Assembly: GCF_024055795.1 (NCBI RefSeq)
Contig: NZ_JAMXMY010000001.1
Span: 62,001-126,000 of the forward strand
Direction: 5' to 3'
Length of the DNA: 64,000 nt
Source of the DNA: Actinoallomurus purpureus
GTDB taxonomy: Bacteria; Actinomycetota; Actinomycetes; Streptosporangiales; Streptosporangiaceae
A model generated the notes under the pieces. That model was not told where the DNA came from. It saw nothing but the letters and a program-made list of their open reading frames with translations, and ran no database searches. Below are positions 34,223 to 43,812 of this stretch, piece after piece. Made by a program: the position numbers and the translations under genes. How positions within the stretch are numbered: position 1 is the first letter of the stretch; each line of letters starts with the position of its first letter.

Positions 34223-35383
34223 GATCCGGGCGTCGACGACCTCGGGGGAGAAGACCCGGTCGATGACCATGGACGCGGCGCCGACCACGCCGGCGCGCGG
34301 GCCCAGGCGCCCCTCGCCGATCTGCAGCCCGCGGGTGGAACGGTACTGCACGCCCCGGAAGACGACCTCGCGGATCTCCCCGACCAGGTGCTCGCCCGCA
34401 CCCGCCAGCGACCCGGAGATGATGAGGGAGCCGGGGTTGACCACGCTCACGACCACCGCCAGGACCTCGCCGAGCGTGCGCCCGGCCTCCCGGGTCAGGC
34501 GGACCGCCTCGGGATGGCCGGCCAGCGCGAGACGGGCGACGTCGGACGCGTCGCGGATCGACGGGTCGACCGCCGCGAGCTCGCGTGCCAGCGCGGCGCC
34601 GCCCGCCACCGCGGCGAGACAGCCGCGCGACCCGCACGAGCACACCGCGTCGTCGCGGCCCGGAACCCGCACGTGGCCGATCTCGCCCGCCGCTCCGCCG
34701 ACCCCGCGCAGCACCTGCCCGCCCTCCACGATGCCGGCGCCGATGCCGGTCGCCACCTTGACGAGCAGGACCGGCGGCCCCTCGGGGCCGGCGGCGGTGT
34801 ACTCGCCGAGCGCCATGACGTTCGCGTCGTTGTCGAGCATGATCGGGCCGGGGAACTCCGCGGCGAGCGCGGCGGGGATGTCGTACCGCTCCCATCCCGG
34901 GGCGATCGGGGTCTGGACCGTACGGCCCGTGCGCACGTCCACCGGGCACGGCAGGCCGATGCCCACACCGCACACCTCGGCGACCGACCGGCCGCAGTCG
35001 GCGAGGAGATCACGGAACCGGGCCGTCACCCAGGCGATGGCCTTCTCCGGTCCCTCGGAGCTGAGCGTCCGGCCGGTCGTCTCGCCGAGCGCCCGGCCCG
35101 CGAGATCCGTCACCGCGACCCGGCCGTGCGTCGCCCCCAGGTCGGCGGCGAGCACCACGGCGGACCCTTCGTCGATCTCCAGGAGGCTGGGGCGGCGGCC
35201 TCCGGTCGAGGCGTCGACGCCTCCCTCGCGTACGTAACCGGCGCCGACCAGCTGATCCACGCGCTGCGCGACCGTCGACCGGGCCAGCCCGGTGAGCTCC
35301 ATCAGATCGCGGCGGGTGCGCGCCGCCCCGGCCCGGATGAACTGCAGGAGGTGCCCGGCCGAGGGCGCGCTGACGTTCGGCAT
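34190..35383 (-). CDS. ROK family transcriptional regulator
   Basis: 397 residues. The N-terminal winged helix (TRRDLMELTGLARSTVAQRVDQLVGAGYV) is followed by an ROK sugar-kinase-like domain: LAADLGATHGRVAVTDL (ATP site), GEIGHVRV, and the zinc motif CSCGSRGCLAAVAGG. Regulators of this form sense glucose or other sugars, or their phosphates, and repress sugar-use genes. The nearest likely target is the GgH gene downstream. Start ATG 35383 has GAGAGGGGG before it. A strict kinase role is unlikely because of the DNA-binding domain. Confidence 0.9.
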   Translation of the reverse strand: MPNVSAPSAGHLLQFIRAGAARTRRDLMELTGLARSTVAQRVDQLVGAGYVREGGVDASTGGRRPSLLEIDEGSAVVLAADLGATHGRVAVTDLAGRALGETTGRTLSSEGPEKAIAWVTARFRDLLADCGRSVAEVCGVGIGLPCPVDVRTGRTVQTPIAPGWERYDIPAALAAEFPGPIMLDNDANVMALGEYTAAGPEGPPVLLVKVATGIGAGIVEGGQVLRGVGGAAGEIGHVRVPGRDDAVCSCGSRGCLAAVAGGAALARELAAVDPSIRDASDVARLALAGHPEAVRLTREAGRTLGEVLAVVVSVVNPGSLIISGSLAGAGEHLVGEIREVVFRGVQYRSTRGLQIGEGRLGPRAGVVGAASMVIDRVFSPEVVDARIAAAEPLRTGP

Positions 35384-35598
35384 GCCGTCGACCCCCTCTC
35401 CTCGGCGGCGCGCGGCGGGGCCCGGGCGAGCGCGTCACCGCGGGCGGAATGCGCCGTCAGGAGGAATTTTCCCATGAGACGCCAGTGCGCCGCGCCGACC
35501 GGGTTCCCGGCCCGCCCCGGCGGGCGAACGGCGTCATCGCGTCGACTACCTCACAGGTAATCGCCGCGGACCACGGTGCCCGATAACGTCTGGTCGTC

Positions 35599-36405
35599 AT
35601 GGTCACCACAACGACTTCCACGCGCCCCGTCGGCGACCTGCTGCGCGACTGGCGTCACCGCCGGCGGCTCAGCCAGCTGGAGCTGGCACTCGACGCCGAC
35701 GTCTCCACCCGTCACCTCAGTTTCGTCGAGACGGGCCGTTCCCACCCGAGCCGCGAGATGGTCCTCCGGCTGGCCGAGCGGCTCGACGTGCCCCTGCGCG
35801 AGCGCAACGATCTCCTGATCGCGGCGGGGTACGCGCCGGTGTACTCGCAGCGCTCGATCGACGCGCCGGAGATGGGCCCGGCGCGCCAGGCACTCGTCCG
35901 GGTCCTGGACGGGCACGAGCCGTATCCCGCGCTCGTCGTCGACCGGTTCTGGAACCTCGTCATGGCCAACAACGCCGCCATGCTCTTCCTGGAGGACGTG
36001 CCCGACGAACTGGTCCGTCCTCCGGTGAACGTCCACCGGCTCGCCCTGCACCCGAAGGGACTGGCGTCCCGCGTCGTCAACCTCCCGGAGGTGCGGGCGC
36101 ATCTCGTCGCCCGGATGGCGCGCCAGGTGTCGCTCACCGGAGATCCGGAGCTCGCCGCGCTGCACGAGGAGACGAAGGCGTACGGTCCCGACGTCAACGA
36201 GGACCCGGCCCATGGGTCGACCTACGACATCGCGCTGCCCACCAGCCTGCGGTACGGCGACCGGGTGCTGAGCTTCTTCAGCACGGTGACGACGTTCGGC
36301 GCGGCCGCGGACATCACGCTCGCCGAGCTCGCCATCGAGGCATTCTTCCCGGCGGACGACGAGACGGCGGCGGTGCTCCGCGAGCGCGCGGAGTCAGGAC
36401 ACTAG
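35599..36405 (+). CDS. XRE/MmyB-like helix-turn-helix regulator
   Basis: 268 residues. The N-terminal HTH_31 domain (DLLRDWRHRRRLSQLELALDADVSTRHLSFVETGRSHPSREMVL region) is followed by an MmyB-like ligand-binding domain (about 100-255), with YPALVVDRFWNLVMANNAAM typical. MmyB domains bind fatty acids in the studied example. Such genes usually lie beside the oxidoreductase or dehydrogenase they control; here the neighbours are the divergent ROK gene and the flavohemoglobin gene, which runs toward it. Target unknown. Confidence 0.85.
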   Translation: MVTTTTSTRPVGDLLRDWRHRRRLSQLELALDADVSTRHLSFVETGRSHPSREMVLRLAERLDVPLRERNDLLIAAGYAPVYSQRSIDAPEMGPARQALVRVLDGHEPYPALVVDRFWNLVMANNAAMLFLEDVPDELVRPPVNVHRLALHPKGLASRVVNLPEVRAHLVARMARQVSLTGDPELAALHEETKAYGPDVNEDPAHGSTYDIALPTSLRYGDRVLSFFSTVTTFGAAADITLAELAIEAFFPADDETAAVLRERAESGH

Positions 36406-36442
36406 GGCGGGTAGGTCGCCGGAGCGCCCGGCCGTGCGGGCG

Positions 36443-37567
36443 TCAGCGGTCGGGTGCGTCGTAGTGGATCCGTGCGGCCGGAACGCCCAGCTCCTGGAGG
36501 TTCGTGACGGTTCGCGAGACCATCCCGGGCGGCCCGGCGACGTACACGTCGTGACCGGACCAGTCCTGGAAGCGGTCGAGGACGTCGGGCACGAGCCCCC
36601 GTACGCCGTCGAAGGCCGGATCCTCCGAGACGACGGGCACCGCGTGGAACCGCGGCCGGCCGGACGCGAGCGCCTGGAGGGCCGGCAGGTCGTACAGGTC
36701 CGCGGTGGTGCGCGCGCCGAACAGTAGATGGACGTCGCGGTCCTCCCAGGTCCGGAGGGCCTCCTCCGCCAGCGCCTTCACGGGGCCGAGCCCGGTGCCG
36801 CCCGCCACGCACAGGACGTCGCGGTCGGATTCGGCGTCGAGGACCATGCCGCCCGACGCGCGCCCGAGCAGGAGCGCGTCGCCGACCGCGGTATGGCGGA
36901 CGAGCGCCCCGCTCACCCACCCCGCCGGCACCGCTCGTACGTGGAAGCGCAGTAGCCCGTCGTCGCCCGGCGCGTTCGCGATCGAGTACGGCCGCCACAC
37001 TCGGGGCCAGCGGGAGGTCTGGACGGTGACGTACTGCCCGGCCTGGTATGACAGGGCCTCGCTCGGCCGTACGGTCAGCACCGCGATGTCCGGAGTGCGG
37101 CGGTCGTGCTCGACGACCTCCCCGATCCACCAGGGAGGTGCCTGCGCGGCGTCCTCTTCGGCGGCCTGGACCATGATCGCGGTCGCCGTGGCGTACATCG
37201 TGGTCCAGGCCGACTCCATCTCGGCGGTCCAGGCCTCGCCGGCGTACGCGCGGAGCGTCGCCAGCATCGCCCGGCCCATCGCGTCGTAGTGGTCCGGAGC
37301 GATCCCGAACTTGCGGTGGTCCCGCCCGAGCCGGGCGAGGAGGCCGGTGAAGGTCTCTGGATTGTCCAGGCTTCCGGTCATCTGGGAGAGGGCGTGGAAC
37401 ATCCGATCGCGCGGCGCGGTCATGCTCGAGGGGAAAAGTGCGCGAAGGCGTGGGTTCTCCGCGAAGAGGCGCCCGTAGAAATAGGCGATGCACTTTTCCG
37501 CGTGTGGCTCGATGAGTGCGTAGATTTCCTTGATCACCCGAGGTTTCAGTGATTCCACTGATTCCAC
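36443..37567 (-). CDS. Flavohemoglobin-like protein (globin plus FAD/NAD reductase)
   Basis: About 374 residues if GTG 37567 is the start; GTG 37558 or the ATG at 37639 are also possible, but the globin domain begins about 10 residues after 37567. The globin part (about 5-150) has IAYFYGRLFAENPRLRALFP and DHRKFGI with the proximal His region. The reductase part has WRPYSIANAP (FAD), VAGGTGLGPVKAL (NAD) and VYVAGPPGMV. These proteins turn nitric oxide into nitrate or act as globin-coupled reductases. Actinobacterial members of this shape often differ from Hmp at the FAD site, so NO dioxygenase activity is likely but not certain. AT-rich upstream DNA holds a palindrome and direct repeats. Confidence 0.85.
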   Translation of the reverse strand: MESVESLKPRVIKEIYALIEPHAEKCIAYFYGRLFAENPRLRALFPSSMTAPRDRMFHALSQMTGSLDNPETFTGLLARLGRDHRKFGIAPDHYDAMGRAMLATLRAYAGEAWTAEMESAWTTMYATATAIMVQAAEEDAAQAPPWWIGEVVEHDRRTPDIAVLTVRPSEALSYQAGQYVTVQTSRWPRVWRPYSIANAPGDDGLLRFHVRAVPAGWVSGALVRHTAVGDALLLGRASGGMVLDAESDRDVLCVAGGTGLGPVKALAEEALRTWEDRDVHLLFGARTTADLYDLPALQALASGRPRFHAVPVVSEDPAFDGVRGLVPDVLDRFQDWSGHDVYVAGPPGMVSRTVTNLQELGVPAARIHYDAPDR

Positions 37568-37728
37568 TGCCCGTTCCCGTCGCTCGTTCCCGCCTGCCCC
37601 CGTGGAGCGAGTTTCGCATCTCACCAGGCAGAACATCAACCTCTTGGAGAGCGCTAATCCCGAGATGTACGAAGCGTAATCAAATGCGGATTATATGTGA
37701 TCAGAGAGTAATTGCGGCTGATTGTCGG

Positions 37729-37742
37729 ATACCGATCGGTAT
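37729..37742. promoter_or_regulatory. 14-bp perfect palindrome between flavohemoglobin and amidotransferase genes
   Basis: ATACCGATCGGTAT is fully symmetric and lies in the AT-rich 446-base gap between the two divergent genes. It fits a TetR-type operator; no TetR gene is adjacent. Confidence 0.4.
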
Positions 37743-37786
37743 GAAATTGCTGAGGGCGTGCGCCTGGCTGCATACTGAGAACGATA

Positions 37787-37820
37787 GAAGAAATATCTAC
37801 GAGTTTGAAGAAATCTCTAC
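37787..37820. repeat. Two 14-bp direct repeats, 20 bases apart
   Basis: GAAGAAATATCTAC (37787-37800) and GAAGAAATCTCTAC (37807-37820) differ at one base. A period of two helical turns suggests binding sites for an activator on one face of the DNA. Confidence 0.4.
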
Positions 37821-38013
37821 TTGGGATCTCCCTCGCGTACGGAAGGATGTTCCCGCGAAACTCGGGTCCTCGGGTCGTACGTGAGGGGGGCCTCAGGTGC
37901 AGGGCGGCCCGGACGTGCGACGCGTCACGGACGAGCGTCCACCGGCTCCGTCATGCGCCATGATGGCCCAGACCAACGAGACACCGCCGCAGGCGTTCGG
38001 GAGGAGGCTCTGG

Positions 38014-38742
38014 ATGACAGGGTCGACGTACGGCACCGGGCCCGCACTCATCGGAATCACCACCGACCTGGAGCCCGCGCGCTGGAGCGACTGGGTACGC
38101 GAGGCGGCCCTGCTGCCCGCGTCGTACCTCCGTGCCCTCGAGCGCGCGCGAGCCGTGCCCGTGCTCGTCCCGCCGTCGCTCCGCGCAGCCGTCCCGGCAC
38201 ACGTCGAACGCCTCGACGGACTCGTCTTCGCGGGCGGCGCCGACCTGGACCCCAATCTCTACGGCGAGTCCCCGCACGAACGGACCGGTCCGCCGCAGCC
38301 GCACCGTGACCGCTTCGAGCTGACCCTGCTGCGCGCCGCGATCGAGACCGACCTGCCCTTCCTGGCGATCGGACGCGGCATGCAGGCGCTCAACGTCGTC
38401 CGGGAAGGCAGCCTGATCCAGCACCTGCCCGACGTCGTCGGCGGGGACGTCCACGCGCCGGCCTCCGGCCGGACGGGCACCCACCGGGTGCAGATCAGCG
38501 GCTCCAGCGCCCTGGGCCGGATCCTCGGCGAGCAGGCGGAGGTGGCCACCCGTCACCACCAGGCCGTCAAGCGCCTGGGCAAGGGGCTCGTCGCGGTCGC
38601 CTGGGCCGAAGACCAGGTCGTCGAGGCGGTCGAGCTGCAGGGCCACCGGTTCGGCATCGGCGTGCAGTGGCACCCCGAGGAGAGCGACGACCCGCGCCTG
38701 TTCGAGGCGTTCGTGCGAGCGGCGTCCGAAGGCCGTTTCTGA
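38014..38742 (+). CDS. Class I glutamine amidotransferase-like (PuuD type) protein lacking the catalytic Cys
   Basis: 242 residues from ATG 38014, which has GAGGAGG six bases before it; the longer frame from 37897 is less likely. The peptidase C26 fold is clear: [60 protein letters not shown] and VQWHPEE with H220 and E222. In active enzymes the elbow reads GICRGMQ; here it is AIGRGMQ, so the nucleophile Cys is G120 (codon GGA 38371-38373). The protein therefore cannot work as a normal gamma-glutamyl-GABA hydrolase. It may bind a ligand or use another mechanism. No puu genes are nearby. Confidence 0.8.
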   Translation: MTGSTYGTGPALIGITTDLEPARWSDWVREAALLPASYLRALERARAVPVLVPPSLRAAVPAHVERLDGLVFAGGADLDPNLYGESPHERTGPPQPHRDRFELTLLRAAIETDLPFLAIGRGMQALNVVREGSLIQHLPDVVGGDVHAPASGRTGTHRVQISGSSALGRILGEQAEVATRHHQAVKRLGKGLVAVAWAEDQVVEAVELQGHRFGIGVQWHPEESDDPRLFEAFVRAASEGRF

Positions 38743-38827
38743 GCGGCCGGCCCGGCCGCGGTCGGAACGGGACGGCTTCGCGATCTTCGGGATAGGCTCA
38801 GGCCAGCCCAGCGCGGAGGTCGGACCG

Positions 38828-39613
38828 GTGAGCTATGAATCGTACGAGCGGCTGCGGATCGACTGGGCTCGCGAGGGCGTCCTCCGCGTGACGATCAGCG
38901 CCCCCGAACGCCTCAACGCCGTCGACGCGACCGGCCACCGGGAGCTCGCGCAGATCTGGCGGGACGCCGACGCGGACGAGGACGTACGCGCCGTGGTCGT
39001 GCGCGGAGCGGGCACCGCGTTCTCCGCCGGCGGCGACCTGGCCATGATCGAGGAGATGATGGCGGACTACGAGGTCCGCTCCCGGGTCCTGCGCGAGGCC
39101 CGCGACATCGTCTACAACGTTCTCAACTGCGGCAAGCCGGTCGTGAGTGCGATCCAGGGACCGGCCGTCGGCGCGGGCCTGGCCGTGGCTCTGCTCGCCG
39201 ACATCTCGGTCGCGGGCCGCACCGCGAGGATCATCGACGGCCACACACGGCTCGGCGTCGCCGCCGGCGACCACGCCGCCGTCATCTGGCCACTGCTGTG
39301 CGGCATGGCCAAGGCGAAGTACCACCTCTTGCTCTGCGAACCGCTCACCGGTGAGGAGGCCGAGCGGATCGGTCTCGTCAGCGTCTGCGTCGACGACGAC
39401 GCCGTGCACGACAAGGCCCTGGAGATCGCCGGCCGCCTGGCCGACGGCGCCGCCCAGGCGATCACGTTCACGAAGTACGCCCTCAACAACTGGCTGCGGA
39501 TGGCCGGACCCGCCTTCGACGCGTCGCTGGCCCTGGAGTTCTACGGCTTCGGCGGCCCGGACCTGCGCGAGGGCGTCCAGGCGCTCCGCGAGAAGCGCCC
39601 ACCGCGCTTCTGA
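38828..39613 (+). CDS. Enoyl-CoA hydratase/isomerase family protein
   Basis: 261 residues of the crotonase fold: oxyanion-hole segments [14 protein letters not shown] and [19 protein letters not shown], and [20 protein letters not shown]. The usual catalytic Glu in the second segment is not obvious at the standard position (DGHTRLG...), so hydratase activity is uncertain, as in many actinobacterial paralogues. Start GTG 38828 with GGAGG about 9 bases before. Two bases after its stop ends a TetR gene on the other strand. Probably part of fatty- or aromatic-acid breakdown. Confidence 0.85.
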   Translation: MSYESYERLRIDWAREGVLRVTISAPERLNAVDATGHRELAQIWRDADADEDVRAVVVRGAGTAFSAGGDLAMIEEMMADYEVRSRVLREARDIVYNVLNCGKPVVSAIQGPAVGAGLAVALLADISVAGRTARIIDGHTRLGVAAGDHAAVIWPLLCGMAKAKYHLLLCEPLTGEEAERIGLVSVCVDDDAVHDKALEIAGRLADGAAQAITFTKYALNNWLRMAGPAFDASLALEFYGFGGPDLREGVQALREKRPPRF

Positions 39614-39614
39614 C

Positions 39615-40220
39615 CTAAAGCGAACCAGGGGACGCGGACCCGCCCGCCTCGCTCCGTATCGGCGCCCGCAGGTAGCGCGCGACCAGCCGGGCCAGGCGTT
39701 CGGCCACGACCTCGACCGGGTCCGTCGGCAGCATCACGTGACTCATCGTCAGGCGGATGACCACGTCGGCGATCTCGGCGACCTCCGCCGCGTCGAGCTC
39801 CGGCCACTGGCGCACGGCATGGCTGACGATGCGCTCCCGCGCGGCGAACAACACCGGCTCGGCGCGCGTCGTCATCAGGGGGAGCAGATCCCCGCTGCCC
39901 TCCCCGGTCAGCGTCGCCTTCTTCAACGGGTCGTCCGCGGCGGTCCGCAGGGTGTACGACACGGCGGCCGCGACCGCGGAGTACAGGTCGGCGTGGTCGG
40001 ACAGCGCGGCGTCCACGCCATCGAGATACCGCTCGTTCTCCCGGAGGTTCAGCGCCTGCGCCAGGCCCCACTTGTCCCCGAACTCGTTGTACACCGTCTG
40101 CCGGCTGACCCCGACCGCATCGGCGACGTCCTGCATCCGGACCCCCCGGAACCCGCGCTCGATGATCAGGCCGGCGGCGGCGTCGAGCAGGTCTTCGTGG
40201 AGCCGACGACGTTGGTGCAT
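39615..40220 (-). CDS. TetR family transcriptional regulator
   Basis: 201 residues from ATG 40220; the open frame continues upstream without family features. HTH: RMQDVADAVGVSRQTVYNEFGDKWGLAQAL. The C-terminal ligand domain is helical, with VIRLTMSHVMLP typical of this group (TetR_C_18-like). Convergent with the enoyl-CoA hydratase gene, and a control link with lipid genes elsewhere is likely. Nothing in the sequence shows its operator. Confidence 0.85.
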   Translation of the reverse strand: MHQRRRLHEDLLDAAAGLIIERGFRGVRMQDVADAVGVSRQTVYNEFGDKWGLAQALNLRENERYLDGVDAALSDHADLYSAVAAAVSYTLRTAADDPLKKATLTGEGSGDLLPLMTTRAEPVLFAARERIVSHAVRQWPELDAAEVAEIADVVIRLTMSHVMLPTDPVEVVAERLARLVARYLRAPIRSEAGGSASPGSL

Positions 40221-40322
40221 GCTCTCAGACTCCCAGAGAGACGGCGGTGCGGGAACATCCCTGTCATCCGCGCGGCGGCGTGACGCGTCCTTACTCATGT
40301 GAGCAGGACGAGGAGAGATGTC

Positions 40323-40673
40323 ATGAAGGTGTGGCCTCCGGGCAAGCGCCACCGCTCGGCTCCCGGCGCGCTCACCCGGCCCGCGTCGCGTCGAAACGGA
40401 TCCGACCTCGCGGGCTGGGCGATCCGCGACGAGAAATTGCTGGTGGCGACCAGATTCGGTGGCGACGTAGAGCTCTATCACGCCTGGCGTGACCGTCTGT
40501 GGAGGGAGATGCACGATGCCGTGCACGATTCCCGCCCGGTGCGGAAGACCGCCGATGATGAGGAATATGTCGTAATGAAAGCCTTCGGCGGCGACTGGGC
40601 ACAGTACCGTGTCTGTCGTGACCGGCTCCGCGAGGAGCTGTGGCAGATAATGAAGGTCACCGACGGGCGCTGA
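40323..40673 (+). CDS. Conserved hypothetical basic protein
   Basis: 116 residues from ATG 40323, which follows GAGGAGAG. It has two similar halves: FGGDVELYHAWRDRLWREMHDAV and FGGDWAQYRVCRDRLREELWQIM, so the protein is an internal duplication. No known motif. Followed by a strong terminator. I do not recognise the family. Confidence 0.6.
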   Translation: MKVWPPGKRHRSAPGALTRPASRRNGSDLAGWAIRDEKLLVATRFGGDVELYHAWRDRLWREMHDAVHDSRPVRKTADDEEYVVMKAFGGDWAQYRVCRDRLREELWQIMKVTDGR

Positions 40674-40689
40674 GCGCCCCATTTGACCG

Positions 40690-40730
40690 CCGCGTGGCCG
40701 GGGTCATCCCCCCGATCCCCGGCCGCGCGG
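40690..40730. terminator. Strong terminator after the hypothetical gene
   Basis: CCGCGTGGCCGGGG pairs with CCCCGGCCGCGCGG (one G-T pair) around a 13-base loop, 17 bases after the stop codon at 40673. Confidence 0.75.
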
Positions 40731-40830
40731 CCCTGACTAGCAAAAACACCGGAACAGGACAAAACCCAGATCCCCGGTGACACGGTCTCCCTCTTGTTAA
40801 GAAGCGATCAGCGCAGGTCAGAGCCACTAG

Positions 40831-41214
40831 GTACGTCTGCAGAAGCTCGACTTCTGGGTGCGCAATCCGGACTACCTCGCCTTCGAGCTGATGAATGAGT
40901 ACGAGGCAACGCCCGACGTACGTCGCCTGCTGGATTTGGCGTCCGAAATTCTGGAGTCCGAGGAGCCAGACCTGTGGCGCTTTGCGATGCTGCGCTACAA
41001 GTACGGGGCCTTCGAGGAACTCGATGACGCCCTAGCCCCGCTGGTCGAGCGCGAGCCGCTGCGTAAGACGCAGATCCTGGGTCAAGATCGGGTCGTGGAG
41101 CACATCTACTTCCTGCTCGAAGAGGGTCGGCGGGCGGCCCGGTCGATCGTGGCCGAGCCCTCCGTGTCAGGCTCAAGCGAGACAAGTGGGGATGGAGTTC
41201 CCAGAGTGGCATGA
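40831..41214 (+). pseudogene. Truncated conserved hypothetical gene
   Basis: Coding similarity begins right after a TAG at 40828 with LQKLDFWVRNPDYLAFELMN and runs to about 41170 (VEHIYFLLEEGRRAARSI). The true start is lost; GTG 40858 would leave out the conserved LQKLDFW. Actinobacterial proteins with this pattern are about 150 residues of unknown function. The last 15 residues are out of character and belong to the joined DNA. It could still be translated from GTG 40858, but with no ribosome site. Confidence 0.5.
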
Positions 41215-41226
41215 GCAGGGCGAGAT

Positions 41227-41331
41227 TTGGTGTTGCAGACTGTGACGATGACGAAGCGCGACCTGGAGGCCGAGGGGCCTCGGGGTGATCGGCCGAAGCG
41301 CCGGCATTTCTCGGCTGAGTACAAGCTCCGC
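41227..41331 (+). mobile_element. IS3-type transposase OrfA, N-terminal fragment
   Basis: The frame reads TKRDLEAEGPRGDRPKRRHF then SAEYKLR, the conserved start of IS3-family OrfA proteins in actinobacteria (usually RRTFTAEYKLRIL). Similarity stops at 41331, where histidine-kinase-like DNA begins in another frame. No terminal repeats remain. Confidence 0.55.
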
Positions 41332-41396
41332 CCTCCATGGTTCGCCCGTTTGTTGGCGAGGTTGGATGCGGGGGACCAGCCGCTTTCCGGGTCGAC

Positions 41397-41597
41397 GATC
41401 GGTCTGTATCGGAGGATCAGCGTGAGCGGATCTTCGAGAGGTTCGTACGCCTCGATGCCACGCGGGCCGCGGACGACGGCGGCGCCGGGCTCGGTCTCGC
41501 CATCGCGCGCGATGTGGTGGCGCGACACGGCGGATCGCTCGTCGTACGCGCCCGGCCGGGCGGCGGTGCCCTGTTCGAAGCCGCATTGCCGTTGAAC
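41397..41597 (+). pseudogene. Histidine kinase HATPase domain, 3' fragment
   Basis: The frame encodes DQRERIFERFVRLDATRAAD, then GLGLAIARDVVARHGGSLVV and a final beta-strand GGALFEAALPL. This is the F and G2 box end of a sensor kinase ATP-binding domain. The N box, dimerisation and sensor domains are missing. Confidence 0.65.
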
Positions 41598-41704
41598 CGA
41601 CCCACGTACGTGGACACACCGTATCCGCTGCGCGTCCGGGGACGCCCGGAAGCACCGATAGCCCCGGGACAGCGCCGCCGGGGCCCAAGGGAGTGGGAGC
41701 AGGG

Positions 41705-42745
41705 TCAGATCGTCGCGGTATCGATCACGAATCGGTAACGGACATCACTGTTGATCACCCGCTCGTACGCCTCGTTGATCTGGTCGGCGTGGATCAGCTC
41801 GATTTCGGCACCGAGGCCGTGCTCGGCGCAGAAGTCGAGCATCTCCTGGGTCTCGGGAATGCCGCCGATGCTCGAGCTGGTCAGGCTGCGCCGGTTGCCG
41901 AACACCGAGGAGAGCTGGATCTGGACCGGCTCCTCGGGAAGGCCGACGTTCACCATCGCGCCGTCCGTGCGCAGCAGTGACAGGAAGGCGCCGAAGTCGA
42001 GCGGTGCCGAGACCGTGTTGAGGATCACGTCGAAGGTGCCCTGAAGCTTGTCGAAGGTCGCCGGGTCGCCGGTGGCGTAGTAGTGGTCGGCGCCAAGCCG
42101 CACGCCGTCGTCCTTCTTGCGCAGGGACTGCGACAGGACGCTCACCTCGGCACCCAGCGCGTGCGCGATCTTGACGCCCATGTGGCCGAGCCCGCCGAAG
42201 CCCACCACGGCGACCTTCTTGCCGGGGCCGACGTTCCAGTGTTTGAGCGGAGAGTACGTGGTGATGCCAGCGCACAGCAGCGGGGCAGCCACGTCCAGGG
42301 ACAGGCCGTCGGGGATGCGCAGGACGTAGTTCTCGTCGACCACGATCTTCTGCGAGTAGCCGCCGTAGGTCGGCTCGCCGTCCTTGCCGACGGCGTTGTA
42401 GGTCCAGGTCGGACGCCGGATGCAGTACTGCTCCAGGCCCGCCGTGCAGTTCTCGCACTCGCGGCAGGAGTCGACCATGCAGCCGACGCCCACACGGTCG
42501 CCGACCTTGAACCGGGTCGCGCCGGGGCCGACCTCCGAGACGACACCGGCGATCTCGTGGCCGGGGACCATCGGGAAGATCGCCTCGCCCCAGCCCTCCC
42601 GGGCCTGGTGGATGTCGGAGTGGCAGATACCGGCGAACTTGATGTCGATCAGCACATCGAGCTCGCCGGCCCCGCGCCGCTCGATCGTGGTGCGCTCCAG
42701 CGGAGCCTTGGCGGCGGGTGCGGCGTATGCGGTAACAGTCGTCAT
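41705..42745 (-). CDS. Zinc-dependent NAD(P) alcohol dehydrogenase
   Basis: 346 residues from ATG 42745 (GAGGGAGAA before it). Medium-chain dehydrogenase with catalytic zinc ligands C41 and H63 (GICHSD, PGHEIAG) and structural zinc Cys at 94, 97, 100 and 108 ([11 protein letters not shown]). The cofactor site is [13 protein letters not shown]. This is the cinnamyl-alcohol or YahK-type group that oxidises or reduces aliphatic and aromatic alcohols and aldehydes. It is the last gene of the operon 45583-41705, 47 bases after the MBL gene, so it probably acts on the alcohol or aldehyde released by the hydrolases. Confidence 0.9.
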   Translation of the reverse strand: MTTVTAYAAPAAKAPLERTTIERRGAGELDVLIDIKFAGICHSDIHQAREGWGEAIFPMVPGHEIAGVVSEVGPGATRFKVGDRVGVGCMVDSCRECENCTAGLEQYCIRRPTWTYNAVGKDGEPTYGGYSQKIVVDENYVLRIPDGLSLDVAAPLLCAGITTYSPLKHWNVGPGKKVAVVGFGGLGHMGVKIAHALGAEVSVLSQSLRKKDDGVRLGADHYYATGDPATFDKLQGTFDVILNTVSAPLDFGAFLSLLRTDGAMVNVGLPEEPVQIQLSSVFGNRRSLTSSSIGGIPETQEMLDFCAEHGLGAEIELIHADQINEAYERVINSDVRYRFVIDTATI

Positions 42746-42792
42746 GCCGGGGTTCTCCCTCGATCCTCTATCAGGCCCACAAATGGTCTTGC

Positions 42793-43770
42793 TCAACGGA
42801 AAGCGAAGACGGTGAAAGCCGCGAGCTCGGCGTTGGAAGGCGCGCTCGCCTCGAAGCCGTAGTACTGGCCGTACTTCGGTCGTAGCAGGTCCACCGCATC
42901 CTTGGCAACGGCTGCGAGCTGCGACGGGAACCAGGCGGAATGGGCTCCCTGTGAGGGGTCGATGAAGTCGGTGATGGGATGAGCCTTGAAGGCTTGCGTC
43001 ACTGCATCCCGGATGTCCGTGTAATATCCGAGTTCGAACTGAACGTCGGCGCGAGAACCGACGTTTCCGTGGCCCGCTGAGAGGAAATCCCACTCCATCT
43101 CTTGGACTTCGTTCAGGTTGCGTTCCGCGAACAGGAATCTCTCGTTGGCGGTGAAGCGCCAGAAGGGCGGTTGGTCCGGACCCATCAGGTCGGGGCAGTG
43201 CACGATGTTCTCGGTGGCCAGCAGCCATGCCGAGTGGTCGTCCGTGTGCGCTGCCCACTCGAAACCATGCATCTGGACCCTGAGATCTTCGAAGGTGAAA
43301 CTCCCCTTTGGCCAGGCGACCGTCTCGGTCGGGCGCGGCAACACACTGTTAACGGCCTCAAGCTTCCTGGCCGTCATCTCGCTGGCGACGATGCGAAGCG
43401 CGCGGCGGTCCTGACGTGCTAGCTCGACGTACCTATCCGCATCGCCGATGTGATCCGCATGGAAATGCGTGTAGACGATGGTCGAGATGGGTTTGGGCGT
43501 CACCGATTCGATCGCCGCGACTACGCCGTCGTAACAGTGCTCGATGGGATCCATGAGGAGGACGGAATCTTCTCCCACGTAGAAGAGAGTGGCGAAGACT
43601 CCGACCTCGACCCAATATGAGCGATCCGACAGTCTCTGCAGAACGAAAGGCTCAGTCATTGTGCGCCGGAAGAGTTGATCGATATGGGCTCCTACTGGAA
43701 GAATAAGGTCCTTCGAAGGGGCAACGAACTCACCGCCGATGGTCGATGGAAAAGTGGGAGTCTCGGTCAT
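42793..43770 (-). CDS. MBL-fold metallo-hydrolase
   Basis: 325 residues. The metal motif is H102-F-H104-A-D106-H107 ([11 protein letters not shown]), with further ligands near [14 protein letters not shown] and in [11 protein letters not shown]. The domain order fits the alkyl sulfatase- or SoxH-like MBL group rather than lactamases. The substrate may be an ester or lactone. It lies 42 bases downstream of the hypothetical gene and 47 bases upstream of the dehydrogenase, in one operon. Confidence 0.85.
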   Translation of the reverse strand: MTETPTFPSTIGGEFVAPSKDLILPVGAHIDQLFRRTMTEPFVLQRLSDRSYWVEVGVFATLFYVGEDSVLLMDPIEHCYDGVVAAIESVTPKPISTIVYTHFHADHIGDADRYVELARQDRRALRIVASEMTARKLEAVNSVLPRPTETVAWPKGSFTFEDLRVQMHGFEWAAHTDDHSAWLLATENIVHCPDLMGPDQPPFWRFTANERFLFAERNLNEVQEMEWDFLSAGHGNVGSRADVQFELGYYTDIRDAVTQAFKAHPITDFIDPSQGAHSAWFPSQLAAVAKDAVDLLRPKYGQYYGFEASAPSNAELAAFTVFAFR

Positions 43771-43812
43771 AATCTTGCCCTTTGGTGTTGACTTTGGACA
43801 CTCGCATCATCG

